Below, piece by piece: positions 5,920-7,712 of a stretch of 7,712 nt of DNA. The position numbers and the translations under genes are program-made. The DNA is from an uncultured Prevotella sp. (lineage in GTDB: Bacteria > Bacteroidota > Bacteroidia > Bacteroidales > Bacteroidaceae): the NCBI GenBank assembly GCA_934281565.1, contig CAKQXI010000114.1, positions 1 through 7,712 on the forward strand, in the 5' to 3' direction. The notes beneath the pieces are model-generated. The model saw only the letters and a program-made list of their open reading frames with translations. It was not told where the DNA came from and did not search any database. How positions within the stretch are numbered: the first letter of the stretch is position 1; every line of letters starts with the position of its first letter.

Positions 5920-6450
5920 ATGAGAATTATCACAGGACAATATAAAGGACGACATTTTGACATACCTCGTAGCTTCAAGGCACGTCCTACCACCGACTTT
6001 GCCAAGGAGAACATCTTTAATGTCTTGCAAGGCTACATTGATTTTGAGGATGCCACAGCGCTCGACTTGTTCTCTGGAACAGGGAGCATATCATTAGAAT
6101 TGGTTTCTCGTGGATGCAGTAAGGTCGTCAGCGTTGAAGCCGACCGAGACCATGCCAATTTCATTCGCCAATGCTTCAAGAAGTTAGGCGAAGACAGGGA
6201 CATATTGGTTCGTGGCGATGTATTCCGTTTCTTGAAATCATGCCATCAGAAGTTTGACTTCATCTTTGCCGACCCTCCATACGCTTTAGAAGAATTGCCT
6301 AAGATACCCGACTTGGTTCTTGATGGCGACTTGCTCAATGAGGATGGTATCTTCGTATTTGAACATGGAAAGAACTATGACTTCTCTGAGCATCCACATT
6401 TCTTGGAACATCGTAGCTACGGAAGCGTGAACTTCTCGTTGTTCAGATAA
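5920..6450 (+). CDS. rsmD: 16S rRNA (guanine966-N2)-methyltransferase
   Basis: SAM-dependent methyltransferase that modifies G966 (E. coli numbering) of 16S rRNA during 30S subunit assembly. The 176-residue protein shows the RsmD hallmarks in order: N-terminal RIITGQYKGR (2-11), ARPTTDFAKENIFNVL (21-36), SAM-binding DLFSGTGSISLE (49-60), acidic ribose-binding VEAD (72-75), RGDVF with Asp100, the amino-methyltransferase motif DPPY (118-121) and FVFEHG (145-150). It is slightly shorter than E. coli RsmD (198 residues). It probably belongs to the transcript starting at 4385-4415, although the repeat-rich 129-nt gap may affect its relative expression. No purine-rich ribosome site precedes the ATG beyond an A-run, typical for this phylum. 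Confidence 0.95.
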   Translation: MRIITGQYKGRHFDIPRSFKARPTTDFAKENIFNVLQGYIDFEDATALDLFSGTGSISLELVSRGCSKVVSVEADRDHANFIRQCFKKLGEDRDILVRGDVFRFLKSCHQKFDFIFADPPYALEELPKIPDLVLDGDLLNEDGIFVFEHGKNYDFSEHPHFLEHRSYGSVNFSLFR

Positions 6451-6461
6451 CAAAAACATAC

Positions 6462-7712
6462 TTACAACAATGGTGAAAGCAAGCGAACCAACGACTCAAA
6501 CAATCGTTTGAGGAAAGGACGCTTCACGAAATAAGCCACATCGTCAACCAGAACAGCCTGTGACTGGTCTTGGAGGTATATCGTCTTGATGCGCAATGCC
6601 ATAGCCTCATCAAAGAAGAAAGCATTTGCCTCAAAATTATTCTCGAAACTACGAAAGTCTATGTTGGTACTGCCACAGGTACAAAGGTTGTCATCACTGA
6701 CAAGGAGTTTACTATGATTGAACCCTCCCTCATAGAGATATACCTTCACTCCTGCCTCTATCGCCTCCATCATATAGGAACGTGAAGCCCACTCCACTAA
6801 TTTGGCATCCGTATGGCGTGGCACCATCAACCGAACATCCACACCTGCCAAGGCTGCTGTTCGCATGGCAAAAAGCACAGGCTCCGTTGGCAAGAAATAA
6901 GGTGTCTCCATAAAGACATAACGTTGGGCTTGCAACAGAATACGTACATAACCTTGCATGATGTCGGGCCAAGGACTGATGGGACTGCTCGTTACCACCT
7001 GTACCAAACAGTTATTCTTGATATGCTCACCAACTGGCGGATAATAACGGCGATTGGTAACCAAGGTACGGTCTACAAAGTACCAGTCCACTAAAAAAGC
7101 TCGCTGGATGGCATACACACCTCCACCCTCAATGCGCAGATGAGTATCGCGCCATCCTTGACCATGAGCTCCCTTGACATATCGAAGTGCGATATTCATG
7201 CCTCCGATAAACCCTACCTTGCCATCAATGACACACAGTTTGCGGTGATTACGATAATTCACCTTGCTTGTAAAGGCAGGGAAACGCACTGGCATGAAAG
7301 CATGGACATCAATGCCAGCATCACGCATTCGCTCGAAGAACTCGTCCTTTACTTTCCAGCATCCTACATCGTCATAGATAACCCTCACTTCCACTCCTTG
7401 CTCTGCCTTGTCTATCAAGGCATCCGCAATGAGATAGCCCAAAGCATCATCCTCAAAGATATAGGTATCAAGGTGGATATGTTCTTTCGCCCTACCTATA
7501 TGATATAACAAGGAAAGAAAGAAATCGTAACCATTGGTAAAGATGTCCACCCGATTGTCCTTGAAAGGAAAAGCCCAGTTCTGATTGGCAAAGAGATTCA
7601 TCAACGGCTTGTTGCGCTGGGGCAAGTGAAGATTTTCCTGTTCCACAAACTCCAGCATGGAACGCTTGGTCAGTTGGTCCATGCTTCGGTTGCTAATCAA
7701 TCGCTCCTTGCG
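6462..7712 (-). CDS. cls: Cardiolipin synthase, phospholipase D family (5' end missing)
   Basis: Membrane-bound enzyme that condenses two phosphatidylglycerol molecules, or a related phospholipid pair, into cardiolipin. Both catalytic HxKxxxxD motifs are present. Counting from the TTG codon at 7698-7700, they are His152/Lys154/Asp159 followed by GGMN, and His329/Lys331/Asp336 followed by GSTNID. Also typical are HIHLDTYIFEDD (74-85), GWRDTHLRIEG (182-192) and METPYFLPTE (264-273). The frame stays open to the right edge (RKER precedes the TTG), and the usual two N-terminal membrane helices are absent, so the true start lies beyond 7712 and about 416 residues are visible. A start at the TTG is unlikely. 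The gene converges on rsmD with only 11 nt between stop codons. Specificity could differ within the family, since related PLD-type enzymes also include phosphatidyltransferases. Confidence 0.93.
   Translation of the reverse strand, partial: RKERLISNRSMDQLTKRSMLEFVEQENLHLPQRNKPLMNLFANQNWAFPFKDNRVDIFTNGYDFFLSLLYHIGRAKEHIHLDTYIFEDDALGYLIADALIDKAEQGVEVRVIYDDVGCWKVKDEFFERMRDAGIDVHAFMPVRFPAFTSKVNYRNHRKLCVIDGKVGFIGGMNIALRYVKGAHGQGWRDTHLRIEGGGVYAIQRAFLVDWYFVDRTLVTNRRYYPPVGEHIKNNCLVQVVTSSPISPWPDIMQGYVRILLQAQRYVFMETPYFLPTEPVLFAMRTAALAGVDVRLMVPRHTDAKLVEWASRSYMMEAIEAGVKVYLYEGGFNHSKLLVSDDNLCTCGSTNIDFRSFENNFEANAFFFDEAMALRIKTIYLQDQSQAVLVDDVAYFVKRPFLKRLFESLVRLLSPLL

Noticed and set aside
6412..6421. Perfect 10-nt palindrome CGTAGCTACG
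   Set aside because: It lies within the rsmD coding sequence, is short, and has no partner site or U-tract.

Overview
The window reads as a chromosomal segment of a Bacteroidota bacterium, most likely a Prevotella/Segatella-type gut or oral species. This is inferred from three things. Two promoters have the Bacteroidota form TTTG-N19/20-TAnnTTTG. The genes lack clear Shine-Dalgarno sequences. A DUF3822-like gene sits directly before rsmD. No species was checked against a database.

Layout. Positions 1-71 are the 3' part of a tRNA-Tyr(GUA) gene, followed by a strong terminator (92-122). Positions 123-359 hold no gene but are rich in the word AAGTTAA, including two related hairpins; the second is the minus-strand terminator of the sugar-nucleotide genes. 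On the minus strand, read from right to left, come a RecD/Dda-like SF1 helicase (2915-4366), gmd (1747-2844, with its own promoter) and fcl (360-1568). Gmd and Fcl together convert GDP-mannose to GDP-L-fucose. The gmd-fcl gap contains a 49-nt tandem duplication and a long inverted copy of it.

Divergently from the helicase, a plus-strand cluster starts at a well-formed promoter (4385-4415). It encodes a small single-pass membrane protein of unknown function (4512-4991), an overlapping DUF3822-family protein (4975-5790) and the 16S rRNA methyltransferase RsmD (5920-6450). An inverted repeat built from different A/T-rich words lies before rsmD. The 5'-truncated cardiolipin synthase gene (6462-7712, minus) converges on rsmD with an 11-nt gap and runs off the right edge.

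Most of the window is ordinary housekeeping and surface-sugar metabolism, and I see no clear new defence or mobile system. The least explained parts are the three intergenic repeat/hairpin structures and the membrane protein-DUF3822-rsmD grouping.
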